Shown here: one piece after another, positions 16,064-25,412 of the stretch
Layout of the letters: each line of letters begins with the position of its first letter
Numbering within the stretch: the stretch's first letter is position 1
Assembly: GCA_014859205.1 (NCBI GenBank)
Contig: JACUUR010000003.1
Span: 1 to 49,804, forward strand
Origin: Dehalococcoidia bacterium
Lineage (GTDB): Bacteria > Chloroflexota > Dehalococcoidia > GIF9 > AB-539-J10
Length of the DNA stretch: 49,804 bases
Direction of reading: 5' to 3'
The notes under the pieces: generated by a model
Seen by the model: only the letters and a program-made list of their open reading frames with translations
The model's database searches: none
Told to the model about the DNA's origin: nothing
Position numbers and translations under genes: made by a program

Positions 16064-16744
16064 TCACATATCCCTGGCAATTATACGTGCCAGGGCCAGA
16101 TCCTCAACCGTGGTTACCTTTATGTTCCTGTAATCGCCCGCATACACAAGCACCCCGTGCCCCAATAGCTCCACAGCGGCAGCATCATCGGTGACCTCGC
16201 GCGCCAGGCTCTGATAAGCCCTGGTGATGATGTCACAGCTGAATATCTGCGGGGTCTGCGCCGCCCACAGTGAGTCACGTGGCAGCGTTTGGCGCACCAG
16301 TCGTTCATCGCCTGCCAGCTTGATCGTATCTTTGACAGGAACCGCAGCTATGGCGGCCCCGGTTTCCTCGACCGCGCGCAGGCCCTCCTCAATCAAGATA
16401 GTAGTCAGGAAAGGCCGCGCTGCATCGTGGACCATAACCAGGTCGCAGTCATCTACTAGTTCCAGGCCCAGTTGCACGGAATCCTGCCTGCGCTCACCAC
16501 CTGAACATAAGGTAACCTTGGACCAGTGTCTCTCCTCCTTCAGCCTGCACCCCCGAGGCAGATCGTCATCATTCATCACCAGGACTACCTGTCGCACTAA
16601 GTCGCAACTCTGGCAGGTATCAACCGACCAGGCCAAAAGGGGTCTGCCCCTCAGAGAGGCAAAGAGTTTGTTCTTACTACCCATGCGACGGCTAACGCCG
16701 GCAGCAACTATGACTGCGGCCAGTCCCCGGAACCCTTTGTTCAA
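16064..16744 (-). CDS. ispD: 2-C-methyl-D-erythritol 4-phosphate cytidylyltransferase
   Basis: AVIVAAGVSRRMG, VMVHDAARPF, LWAAQTPQIF motifs. Confidence 0.95.
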   Translation of the reverse strand: MNKGFRGLAAVIVAAGVSRRMGSKNKLFASLRGRPLLAWSVDTCQSCDLVRQVVLVMNDDDLPRGCRLKEERHWSKVTLCSGGERRQDSVQLGLELVDDCDLVMVHDAARPFLTTILIEEGLRAVEETGAAIAAVPVKDTIKLAGDERLVRQTLPRDSLWAAQTPQIFSCDIITRAYQSLAREVTDDAAAVELLGHGVLVYAGDYRNIKVTTVEDLALARIIARDM

Positions 16745-16819
16745 TTGTCCGCACTCCCCCGTCCGAAATCAGAGATCAGACATCAAGAATCAAAATGAGA
16801 AAGCCAAGATGTCAGGACC

Positions 16820-18265
16820 CTACCGTATATCCGTGTCCTCAAACTCCACAGCCTTGAGCCTGCCTTCTCTTGTAAGCCCCCGTCTCAAGGCGTCGTACAC
16901 CGAGCCAACCTCGATTAGCCGGATGCCCTCTGAGCCGATCGACCGTTTGACCTCACTGGAGACACCCGGCGGCAGTACAGGTGTCAGACAGCACCTGAAC
17001 CCCAGTCTGGTCGCCTCAGAAATCCTTCTCTCCAGCTGCGATACCCCTCTGAGCTCTCCATTGAGTCCTATCTCACCGAGAGCGACCAGGCCGGTGAGTG
17101 GTCTCGCATCCCTAAGGCTGGAGGCAATGGCACAGGCGATGCCCAGGTCAACCGCCGGCTCGTTCACCCTGAGACCACCCGTAACGTTAACTATCACATC
17201 CTGGTTGAAGAGCTTCAGCCCTGCCCGCTTGGTCAGCACAGCGATTATGAGCAGCAGTCTGTTCAGATCAACGCCATTGGCAACACGCCTGGGCGGGCCG
17301 AAGCTGTTGGTAGTAGTCAGAGACTGGATCTCCGCCAGCAGTGGGCGGTTCCCCTGAAGAGTGGGGACCACCACCGAGCCAATAGCTGCATCCTTATGTG
17401 TGGACAAAAAGACCTGAGACGGATTGGCCACCTCAATGAGGCCCCTGTCGCTCATCTCGAATATCCCCACCTCGTTGGTGGAACCGAAACGGTTCTTGGC
17501 GCTGCGGAGCACCCTGTAACTACTCGATGACTCACCCTCGAAGTAGAATACCGCATCAACAATGTGCTCCAGGGTGCCCGGCCCTGCGATGGCGCCCTCT
17601 TTGGTTACGTGGCCTGTTATCAGCAGCGGAACATTGCCCTGCTTGGCCCACCTCTGTAATCTCCAGGTGCACTCACGGACCTGAGAAATGCTGCCAGGCA
17701 TGCCTGCCACATCCTCCAGATACATGGTCTGAATTGAATCGATGATCGCGAGCCCAGGAGAAAGCTTCTCGAGTGATTCCAGAACGCCAGCCAGGTTGGG
17801 TTCAGAGAGGAAGTATATCCCCTTACCCTCTATGCCGAGACGTTCGCTTCTGAGCTTGACCTGGCTGATGGACTCCTCACCGGAAACATAGGCCACGGCT
17901 CTGCCCGCTTCAGCGACCGTGGCTGAGATCTGGAGCAGCAGCGTCGACTTTCCTATTCCCGGCTCGCCCCCCACAAGAACCAGTGAGCCCGGCACCAAGC
18001 CACCTCCCAGTACTCGATTGACTTCAGAGAAGCCGAGCTCAAAGCGAGGGAACTCAATTGCTGGTGCCTGCGAGAGTTCCTGAGGGGTGCTTAGTGTGCG
18101 GGACAGATCTGCACGAGTTCGGGCCGGTGAGACCCTGGTCTCAACAAAGCTATTCCATGACTGGCAATCAGGGCAATGACCCAGCCATTTGGGGCTCTCC
18201 TTGCCGCACTGCTGACAGATGAAGACGTTCTTCGGGCTGGATCTGCCTGGACTGTTAGGTCTCAA
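16820..18265 (-). CDS. radA: DNA repair protein RadA
   Basis: N-term zinc finger FICQQCGKESPKWLGHCPDC, Walker A GGEPGIGKSTLLLQ, KNRFGSTNEVGIFEM, Lon-like C-terminus. Confidence 0.96.
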   Translation of the reverse strand: MRPNSPGRSSPKNVFICQQCGKESPKWLGHCPDCQSWNSFVETRVSPARTRADLSRTLSTPQELSQAPAIEFPRFELGFSEVNRVLGGGLVPGSLVLVGGEPGIGKSTLLLQISATVAEAGRAVAYVSGEESISQVKLRSERLGIEGKGIYFLSEPNLAGVLESLEKLSPGLAIIDSIQTMYLEDVAGMPGSISQVRECTWRLQRWAKQGNVPLLITGHVTKEGAIAGPGTLEHIVDAVFYFEGESSSSYRVLRSAKNRFGSTNEVGIFEMSDRGLIEVANPSQVFLSTHKDAAIGSVVVPTLQGNRPLLAEIQSLTTTNSFGPPRRVANGVDLNRLLLIIAVLTKRAGLKLFNQDVIVNVTGGLRVNEPAVDLGIACAIASSLRDARPLTGLVALGEIGLNGELRGVSQLERRISEATRLGFRCCLTPVLPPGVSSEVKRSIGSEGIRLIEVGSVYDALRRGLTREGRLKAVEFEDTDIR

Positions 18266-18283
18266 ATGTACCGACGGGGATAC

Positions 18284-18505
18284 CTAGTACTCGATAACTG
18301 CTAGCTTCTCCCCGGTCCTGACTGTCTGCCCCGCGGAAATCGCTACCTCCACAACTGAGGCCTCTACCGGAGACAGTATGGGGTTCTCCATCTTCATGGC
18401 CTCTATGATGCAGATCACGCCACCTTCGACAACCCTATTGCCGGCAGATACCTCAACACGGACTATTCTGCCGGGCAGCGGGGCCTCGATCACTTCCTCA
18501 GTCAT
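18284..18505 (-). CDS. Biotin/lipoyl attachment domain protein (biotin carboxyl carrier-like)
   Basis: 73 aa, biotinylation motif IEAMKMEN; start overlaps the clpC stop (ATGA). Confidence 0.85.
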   Translation of the reverse strand: MTEEVIEAPLPGRIVRVEVSAGNRVVEGGVICIIEAMKMENPILSPVEASVVEVAISAGQTVRTGEKLAVIEY

Positions 18506-20967
18506 GCTTGAGCGGCTTCCTTGACGAGTGGTCTCATTACGATGCTGTCCTCAACCCGATCCGCAACCACTGTGTCGCCGGGCAAGAACTCACCACGCAA
18601 CAAGGCCTCCGAGAGTTGATCCTCGATCATTGTCTGGATGGTGCGGCGCAACGGGCGGGCTCCGAAGACGGGGTCGTAACCCTTGTCGGCTATGAAGTCC
18701 TTAGCTTCGGGAGTTACCTCCAGAGTGACATTCTTCTCTTCCAGCGAAGCCACAACCTGGTTCAGCATCAGGTCAACGATCTGGCAGATGTGCTCTTTGC
18801 TTAGAGCGTGAAACACGACCGTGGCGTCTATCCGGTTGAGGAACTCGGGCCGGAAGAGCCTCTTCATCTCCCCGAGCACCTTTTCCTTCATCTTCTCATA
18901 TTCAACGTGCTGTTTCCCGTCGCCCTCAAGATGAGCGGCGAAACCGAGGCTCATATCTCGCTTGATAAGCTCCGCACCGACATTGCTGGTCATAACTATG
19001 ATGCTATTGCGAAAATCAACCCTGCGCCCCTTGGCATCAGTGAGATGACCGTCATCGAAAATCTGGAGCAGTATGTTGAACACGTCGGGATGAGCCTTCT
19101 CGATCTCGTCCAGAAGGATGGCGGAGTAGGACTTTCGTCTTACCGTCTCCGTCAACTGGCCGCCTTCCTCGTATCCGATATAACCGGGCGGCGCTCCAAT
19201 CAAGCGGGCTACGGTATGCCGTTCCATGAACTCGGACATATCGAGCCTGACCAGTGCGTCCTCCCCACCAAACATGAACTCGGACAATGCCCGCACCAAC
19301 TCAGTCTTGCCCACCCCGGTGGGGCCGAGGAAGATGAACACGCCAATGGGCCGTCTGGGGTCCTTGAGCCCGGCCCGGGCCCTCCTCACCGCTTTGGCCA
19401 CGGTGTCTATAGCCTCATCCTGGCCGATTATCCGCCGGTGCAGGCACTCCTCCATCTGCAGTAGACGGCTGGTCTCGTCTGCGGTCAACCTGACCACCGG
19501 TATGCCCGTCCACATGCTAACCACCTCAGCAATATCCTCCGAGGTGACCGAGGGCCGCCCCTGCTCCTGCCGGACCTGCCATTCTTTCTCCATGACCTCG
19601 ATCTTCTCAGTTAGCTGAAGCTCGCGGTCGCGCAGTTCGCCCGAATACTCGTACTGCTGGCCGGCCATTGCCGATTCTTTCTCCTTGCGCACGCTTTCCA
19701 GGGCGCGCCTTGCCTCAGCGAGGCCAATGGGCGCGCTACCCCGCTTGATGCGCACCCGGGAGCTAGCTTCATCGATCAGATCGATGGCCTTATCAGGCAA
19801 AAAGCGATCGGCTATATATCTGGTCGCCAGTGGAGCTGCTGTCTGCAGAGCCTCATCACTTATGTCCAGTTGATGGAACTCTTCATACCTGTGTTTGATG
19901 CCGCGCAATATATCCAGGGTCTCTTCAACGGAAGGTTCGGCCACCAGAACAGGTTGGAACCGGCGTTCCAGGGCCGGGTCTCTCTCAACGTACTTCCGGT
20001 AGTCATCCAGAGTAGTGGCACCGATGCACTGTATCTCGCCGCGCGACAAGGAGGGCTTGAGAAGGTTCGAGGCATCCACCGCACCTTCGGCCGCTCCGGC
20101 GCCGACAATAGTCTGCATTTCATCGATGAACAGGATGCAATTGCCTGCGGCCTTCTCTTCGTCGATGACCCGCTTCAGCCTTTCTTCGAATTCACCGCGG
20201 TATTTCGTTCCAGCCACCAGGGCGCCTATATCCAACGCCACTATTCTCTTGCCCTGCAGCACCTCGGGAACCTCTCCGGCCACTATGCGCTGGGCTAATC
20301 CTTCGATTATGGCCGTCTTACCCACGCCCGCCTCACCTATAAGCGCCGGATTGTTCTTGGTGCGACGACTTAGTATCTGGATTATCCGCTCTATCTCCTT
20401 GTGCCGCCCGACAATCGGATCAAGCTTATCCGCCCGCGCCAGTGCAGTTAAGTCAGTACCCAGTTGGTCCAGGGTCGGCGTACGTGAGGTGGCCCGGCCC
20501 GTGGTCCGAGACCGCACGGACTCCTGTCTGGCAACCCTGCTAACCTCATCACGCGCTCGCTCCAAGGTAATGCCGAAGCTCTCAAGAACACTGGAAGCCA
20601 CCCCTTCGCTCTCCCGCAGCAAGCCCAGCAGCAGGTGCTCCACGCCTATGTAGCTAGAGCTAAGACGTCGTGCCTCATCCACGGCGAACTCAATGGCTCT
20701 CTTGGCCCGGGGAGCAAGGTCGACGTCTCCACTGGTAGCCCTACGTTCTCCCTTCCCTATGACAAACTCAACCGCCGCCTGGATCTTACTCGTCGAAATG
20801 CCGAGATTGCTGAGGACTTTGGCCGCGACTCCGGACTCCTCACCGGCTATCCCCAGCAGCATGTGCTCGGTGTCGATGTAACTGTGACCCAAGCGCTGCG
20901 CCTCTCCCTGGGCCCGGGTCAGCACCCTGCGGGCACCCTCAGAAAACCTCTCAAATCCCGTGCTCAT
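18502..20967 (-). CDS. clpC: ATP-dependent Clp protease ATP-binding subunit ClpC
   Basis: Double Clp N-domain, two AAA modules ([29 protein letters not shown]), 821 aa. Confidence 0.95.
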   Translation of the reverse strand: MSTGFERFSEGARRVLTRAQGEAQRLGHSYIDTEHMLLGIAGEESGVAAKVLSNLGISTSKIQAAVEFVIGKGERRATSGDVDLAPRAKRAIEFAVDEARRLSSSYIGVEHLLLGLLRESEGVASSVLESFGITLERARDEVSRVARQESVRSRTTGRATSRTPTLDQLGTDLTALARADKLDPIVGRHKEIERIIQILSRRTKNNPALIGEAGVGKTAIIEGLAQRIVAGEVPEVLQGKRIVALDIGALVAGTKYRGEFEERLKRVIDEEKAAGNCILFIDEMQTIVGAGAAEGAVDASNLLKPSLSRGEIQCIGATTLDDYRKYVERDPALERRFQPVLVAEPSVEETLDILRGIKHRYEEFHQLDISDEALQTAAPLATRYIADRFLPDKAIDLIDEASSRVRIKRGSAPIGLAEARRALESVRKEKESAMAGQQYEYSGELRDRELQLTEKIEVMEKEWQVRQEQGRPSVTSEDIAEVVSMWTGIPVVRLTADETSRLLQMEECLHRRIIGQDEAIDTVAKAVRRARAGLKDPRRPIGVFIFLGPTGVGKTELVRALSEFMFGGEDALVRLDMSEFMERHTVARLIGAPPGYIGYEEGGQLTETVRRKSYSAILLDEIEKAHPDVFNILLQIFDDGHLTDAKGRRVDFRNSIIVMTSNVGAELIKRDMSLGFAAHLEGDGKQHVEYEKMKEKVLGEMKRLFRPEFLNRIDATVVFHALSKEHICQIVDLMLNQVVASLEEKNVTLEVTPEAKDFIADKGYDPVFGARPLRRTIQTMIEDQLSEALLRGEFLPGDTVVADRVEDSIVMRPLVKEAAQA

Positions 20968-21102
20968 GTCTATGCTACCAGCAATACTGACCTAGAGTAT
21001 AGAACATACCCCACTTCCAGTCAACAGCCGACCCGCTTGAACAATGCGACAAAATGGTAATATACTTATGATACCACAGAAACAGGGCAAAGGTTAACGG
21101 AT

Positions 21103-21651
21103 ATGCGGGTCACCGGAGGCAAAGCAAGGGGAGCTCGGTTGAGAACCCTCCCCAGGCGCTCCCTCAGACCCACGACGAGCGTGGCAAAGCGCGCCATATT
21201 CTCGCTGTTAGAGAACAGCGCCGCGGGTTGGAGCAGGGTCCTCGATCTGTACGCCGGCAGCGGCGCCCTGGGGATCGAAGCCCTGAGCCGCGGTGCGGAA
21301 TGGGTCGACTTCGTCGACCAGAGAAAGAGTTGCTGCGACATCATCCGGGCCAACCTCAGAAACACGGGTGAGTTCCAGCGAGCGCATGTCTACTGCTGTA
21401 GTGTGACGAAGGCGCTGTCCTTCCTCGACAGCAGCTATGATATCATTTTCGTGGACCCGCCTTATTCTGACCTGTCTCTAGACGACCTGTTGAGCAATAT
21501 AGCCAAGTCCGGGTTGCCCGGCGCAAACTCTGCGGTTGTAGTTTGCCACGCACACCGGACAACACTGAAGCCCGTGTATGATGGTCTTCATCTGGTGAAG
21601 GAGCGCCGCTACGGCGACACCTGCATCTCTATCTACCACAAGGAGGTTTAA
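21103..21651 (+). CDS. rsmD: 16S rRNA (guanine(966)-N(2))-methyltransferase
   Basis: RVTGGKARGARL...LDLYAGSGALGIEALSRGA...IIFVDPPY. Confidence 0.92.
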   Translation: MRVTGGKARGARLRTLPRRSLRPTTSVAKRAIFSLLENSAAGWSRVLDLYAGSGALGIEALSRGAEWVDFVDQRKSCCDIIRANLRNTGEFQRAHVYCCSVTKALSFLDSSYDIIFVDPPYSDLSLDDLLSNIAKSGLPGANSAVVVCHAHRTTLKPVYDGLHLVKERRYGDTCISIYHKEV

Positions 21652-21653
21652 TT

Positions 21654-22166
21654 ATGGTCATAGCAGTTTACCCGGGCACCTTTGATCCGCCGACCTTCGG
21701 ACACATGGACATAATAGTGAGGGCAGCGAGCCTCGTCGATGAACTGACTGTGGGCATCTATGAGAACCCGGGCAAGCAGCCGCTGTTCAGTCTGGAGGAG
21801 AGGGTCAGTCTGGTGCAAGAGGCGATAGCCGGCTTGTCCAACGTTCAGGTGAGGGCCTTTAAGGGGTTGACCGTGGACTTCATACATGAGATGGGCGGCA
21901 GGGTCATGATACGAGGCTTGAGAGCAAATTCCGACTTCGAGCGTGAGTTCGAAATGGCGCTGATGAACAGAAAGCTAGCCCCCGATATCGAGTTGCTCTG
22001 CTTAATGACCAGTTCTCAGTACCAGTTTCTCAGTTCCACGCTGATCAAGGAGGTGGCTAAGTTGGGGGGCTGTCTCGAGGGCATGGTCCCCAACCACGTC
22101 GCCGCGGCCCTGAGAGACAAATTCCCGGTGCACGGCGAGCTTGCCATCGGCAAGGGCAAAATGTAA
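21654..22166 (+). CDS. coaD: Phosphopantetheine adenylyltransferase
   Basis: AVYPGTFDPPTFGHMDII...RGLRANSDFEREFEMALMNR. Confidence 0.96.
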   Translation: MVIAVYPGTFDPPTFGHMDIIVRAASLVDELTVGIYENPGKQPLFSLEERVSLVQEAIAGLSNVQVRAFKGLTVDFIHEMGGRVMIRGLRANSDFEREFEMALMNRKLAPDIELLCLMTSSQYQFLSSTLIKEVAKLGGCLEGMVPNHVAAALRDKFPVHGELAIGKGKM

Positions 22167-22201
22167 AATTGGCATCTAAACGCTAAGGAGGTAACGCAAA
22201 C

Positions 22202-22468
22202 ATGGCGTACAAGATCACTGACGAGTGCATTAGCTGTGGAGCCTGTGAGCCGGAATGCAAGAATGAGGCAATAACGGAGGGGGAGGAGATCTACATTATT
22301 GACCCGGCTAAATGCACTGAGTGTGTTGGGTGGTTCGAAACACAGAAGTGTGCTGAGGTCTGCCCGGTGGACTGCTGCGTGCCTGACCCTGATCATAAGG
22401 AAACCCGTGAGCAGGCCCTGGAGAAATGGCGCAAGCTACATCCCGGCCAGACCCCAGCCACCAGCTAG
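22202..22468 (+). CDS. 4Fe-4S ferredoxin (YfhL-like)
   Basis: YKITDECISCGACEPECKNEAI...CTECVGWFETQKCAEVCPVDCC; SD AAGGAGG. Confidence 0.92.
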   Translation: MAYKITDECISCGACEPECKNEAITEGEEIYIIDPAKCTECVGWFETQKCAEVCPVDCCVPDPDHKETREQALEKWRKLHPGQTPATS

Positions 22469-22608
22469 CACAAGCGTGGAGGTCTCGCTGGGGGTCGGCC
22501 GACCCTCGTAGTCTACCCTCCGCGACCCGTGTGCCAGGGCTGACTTGGCCGCCTATGGTAGTGGGTGCGTCTGCCCGCCGTCTTGGCCAGAGCGCTGGAC
22601 GAACACTG

Positions 22609-23601
22609 CTAGTGAAGAACCAACTGCTTGATGTAGGTGGGGAGATTCCTGGCGTGGGTCAGGAATGCCATCTCGCTGTAGGATCGTATAGAAACGTAAC
22701 AACTGCCACATCGGTTGGTTCGTGAGAACCCCTCTATCATCTGCTTCTGACTGGCAAACTTGTCCCGGTGCAGCGAGCATGGAACGAGGCTTCCGTCAGG
22801 CATCACCACAAGGAACCTTACGCCTGCCCTGCAGTTAGGCATGTATCCCTGTTCGAAGAACCTCAAAGTGTCACGGAGAGTCCGCTCCGGGTTGGCCAGG
22901 TTAATGCCCTGCTTCTTCAACATCCTGAGTTCGTCAACGGCCTGTCGTAGAGTTGATAAGTCCTCTCCGCCGTTGAGGCAGTAGTCGCCATTCCCGGTTC
23001 GCAAGGGAGTGTAGGCACTGTAGGATATGTCAACACCCCACTCCGATGCCCTTCTTGCCAGGGGCAATATCTCTGCCAGATTGGCCTTGGTGATAGCCGT
23101 GTTCAGGATGATATCCCGAAATCCAAGCTTGGCCAGTCCGGGCAGCCTTTCCTCCAATCGCTTATACAGCCCTGGGTGTCGTCGAAACTCGTCATGCCGT
23201 TCGTCAGGAAAGTCAAGCGATACAGAGAACTGAGTCACTCCAGCCTGGCGCAAACGCAGATAAATCCTTTCATCAAGCAGCACTCCATTCGTGACCAGGA
23301 TGATGTATACCGTTCCCGCCTTTCTGATAGCCCTGACAATGTCCACTATGTCCTTACGCAGAAGTGGCTCGCCACCCGAGACCTGCGCCGCCAGAGGTCT
23401 CAAGTCACGCGTGATCTGCCCGTATTGCTCCGGCGTGACCTGCTCCTCGTCCTTCACCGGACCTCCCAGATCACAGTGATGACAGTTGCAGTTACAGGAG
23501 AGCGTGACCTCATAAGAAGCCACTATAGGGCGATCAGTCATATAGTTGTGTATTCCGTTCTTGATAAGCCTGACCGCCTGAATTGTGGAGATATGTGCCA
23601 T
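22609..23601 (-). CDS. Radical SAM protein (MoaA/SPASM-like)
   Basis: EVTLSCNCNCHHCDLGG carries CX3CX2C; C-terminal Cys cluster NCRAGVRFLVVMPDGSLVPCSLH...NRCGSCYVS. Confidence 0.88.
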   Translation of the reverse strand: MAHISTIQAVRLIKNGIHNYMTDRPIVASYEVTLSCNCNCHHCDLGGPVKDEEQVTPEQYGQITRDLRPLAAQVSGGEPLLRKDIVDIVRAIRKAGTVYIILVTNGVLLDERIYLRLRQAGVTQFSVSLDFPDERHDEFRRHPGLYKRLEERLPGLAKLGFRDIILNTAITKANLAEILPLARRASEWGVDISYSAYTPLRTGNGDYCLNGGEDLSTLRQAVDELRMLKKQGINLANPERTLRDTLRFFEQGYMPNCRAGVRFLVVMPDGSLVPCSLHRDKFASQKQMIEGFSRTNRCGSCYVSIRSYSEMAFLTHARNLPTYIKQLVLH

Positions 23602-23615
23602 TCTACACCGATAAT

Positions 23616-24581
23616 CTAATCTGGCTGCTTGAAGCCGACAACCACACAGTGGTTAACCCCCGACGGGTATGCCAACATCATCTTGTCCATACCCCTACCC
23701 AGGGGCGAGCCGGAGTTGAGTAAGGGCTTCGACCGTTCATAGATGTTGAGGTACTTCAGCAGCATCGTGAGCAATATGGACACGCTCACAAACCCTTTGT
23801 AGGACGCGGGCTCAACATCCCTGAATCCGGCATTCCGCAGGATGCCGGCAAGAGTTCTGGTACTGAACTGGTTTACGTGAAGCCTCTTTATGTCCCACCA
23901 TCTCCTCCCCAGGATCCTGGCCGGGACTGCTTCTATGTCTGGCGTTGACACTACCACCATGCCGCCGGGCCTGAGTATGCCGTTAACTCTCTCCAGAACC
24001 GCGAGCGGATGCGACAGATGTTCGAGAGTCTGCCACAGTGTAACTACGTCGAAACGGTCCTCCGGAAACTCCAGTGCCTCGAAGGGCTTCACCTCTACGT
24101 CCAGGGCGAATTCCTCTCTGGCATACGCTGCCGCGTCGTGTGACAGTTCCACTCCCTTCACCGTATAACCGGCCGTTGAGGCCATGAACAGGAAGAACCC
24201 CTGGGCGCAACCTATGTCCAGAAGGCGTTCACCCTGGACGTACCTCTGAATCAGACGCACCTGGGATTCAGCCGTCTTGAGATAGCTGTTCTTGACGGTG
24301 GATGCGTGGTTGTTCCCGGCATTCGCGTAGTACTCATTCGTCCTGCAGACTTGCTCTATAGGATTCATGTAGACGAGGCCGCAGTTGTTACACCTGACGT
24401 GCCTGCCCCATTCCTTGCCGGGCACCAGATACCCTTCTTCAAACTCATCTGGATCATGCTTGTCCATACGGTAGTCATACAGCCCGTTGAGACCGCAGGG
24501 CTTCAAGTTGGACTCGAAGAGCACTCCGAAGTCATCCCGACCACAGCCGGGGCAATTGCGGTATTCAAAGAACGAATCCAT
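23616..24581 (-). CDS. Class I SAM-dependent methyltransferase with N-terminal zinc-ribbon-like cysteines
   Basis: NCPGCGRDDF...RCNNCGLVYMNP; LLDIGCAQGFFL, VVTLWQTLEHLSHP, LRPGGMVVVSTPD. ATG 24581 avoids overlap with proC. Confidence 0.85.
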   Translation of the reverse strand: MDSFFEYRNCPGCGRDDFGVLFESNLKPCGLNGLYDYRMDKHDPDEFEEGYLVPGKEWGRHVRCNNCGLVYMNPIEQVCRTNEYYANAGNNHASTVKNSYLKTAESQVRLIQRYVQGERLLDIGCAQGFFLFMASTAGYTVKGVELSHDAAAYAREEFALDVEVKPFEALEFPEDRFDVVTLWQTLEHLSHPLAVLERVNGILRPGGMVVVSTPDIEAVPARILGRRWWDIKRLHVNQFSTRTLAGILRNAGFRDVEPASYKGFVSVSILLTMLLKYLNIYERSKPLLNSGSPLGRGMDKMMLAYPSGVNHCVVVGFKQPD

Positions 24582-24594
24582 GTCTACGTGATCC

Positions 24595-25386
24595 TCAAAG
24601 GCGCTGAGCCTTGCTATGGGCAGCTGCCACCGCCTCATAGAGGAGAGCACGGAATGCACCTTTCTCCAACTGGAATAGGGCCTCGGTGGTAGTTCCACCC
24701 GGGGATGTAACCATATTCTTCAGGACAGCGGGGTGTTTGCCCATCATCTCAACTGAAGAGGTGGACCCCAGTATGGTCTGCGTCACCACTTGCTGAGACA
24801 AGTCTCGGGGCAGACCGACGTGTACACCGGCATCGATGAATGCCTCGATAAACAGAAAGACGTAAGCCGCACCGCTCCCACCCAGAGCGGTAGCCATATC
24901 AAGGTACTTCTCCTCGGTGACATAGATCTCCTTACCGACGGCACCCAGTACAGTCCGGGCTAACTCCTTCTGCCTCTCGTTGGTGTCGGCGGTTGCCGTC
25001 CAGACCGTGATCCCCTGGCCTATCTGCGCAGGCATATTGGGCGCAGCGCGAACAACCGAGAGGTGGTTGAAATCCTGGCATAACTTCGCCAGAGTACCAC
25101 CGGCCAATATTGACACCACCAGTTGTTCGGGCGAGGGAGCTTTAAGGTCCTGCACCACCCGGGCCAGATTCTGAGGCTTAACAGCCAGAACAATCAGGTC
25201 GGCACCTTTGGCAGCCTGCCTGTTATCATCCAGGGTCTCAATCCCGTATTCGTTAGTAAGCAGCTCGCGTCGCGTCTGACTGATATCGCTAACCACCATA
25301 TCCTGCGGGGTCGCCACCCCCTTGGCCAGAATGCCACGGATAATCGCCTCCCCCATGGCCCCACCGCCGATGAATGATATCCTCAT
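24595..25386 (-). CDS. proC: Pyrroline-5-carboxylate reductase
   Basis: ISFIGGGAMGEAIIRGIL, VVRAAPNMPAQIGQGI, ALGGSGAAYVFLFIEA, TSPGGTTTEAL. Confidence 0.94.
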   Translation of the reverse strand: MRISFIGGGAMGEAIIRGILAKGVATPQDMVVSDISQTRRELLTNEYGIETLDDNRQAAKGADLIVLAVKPQNLARVVQDLKAPSPEQLVVSILAGGTLAKLCQDFNHLSVVRAAPNMPAQIGQGITVWTATADTNERQKELARTVLGAVGKEIYVTEEKYLDMATALGGSGAAYVFLFIEAFIDAGVHVGLPRDLSQQVVTQTILGSTSSVEMMGKHPAVLKNMVTSPGGTTTEALFQLEKGAFRALLYEAVAAAHSKAQRL

Positions 25387-25412
25387 TGTCTCCTCCTTGC
25401 TTCTCGCAGATT

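Noticed and set aside
16224-17357. 377-aa plus-strand ORF antisense to ispD/radA
   Set aside because: Spans two well-supported opposite-strand genes; Ser/Thr/Arg-rich antisense artefact.
22492-22505. GGGTCGGCCGACCC palindrome between the ferredoxin and radical SAM genes
   Set aside because: Short GC-rich palindrome without a T-tract in a convergent gap; may be chance at this GC content.
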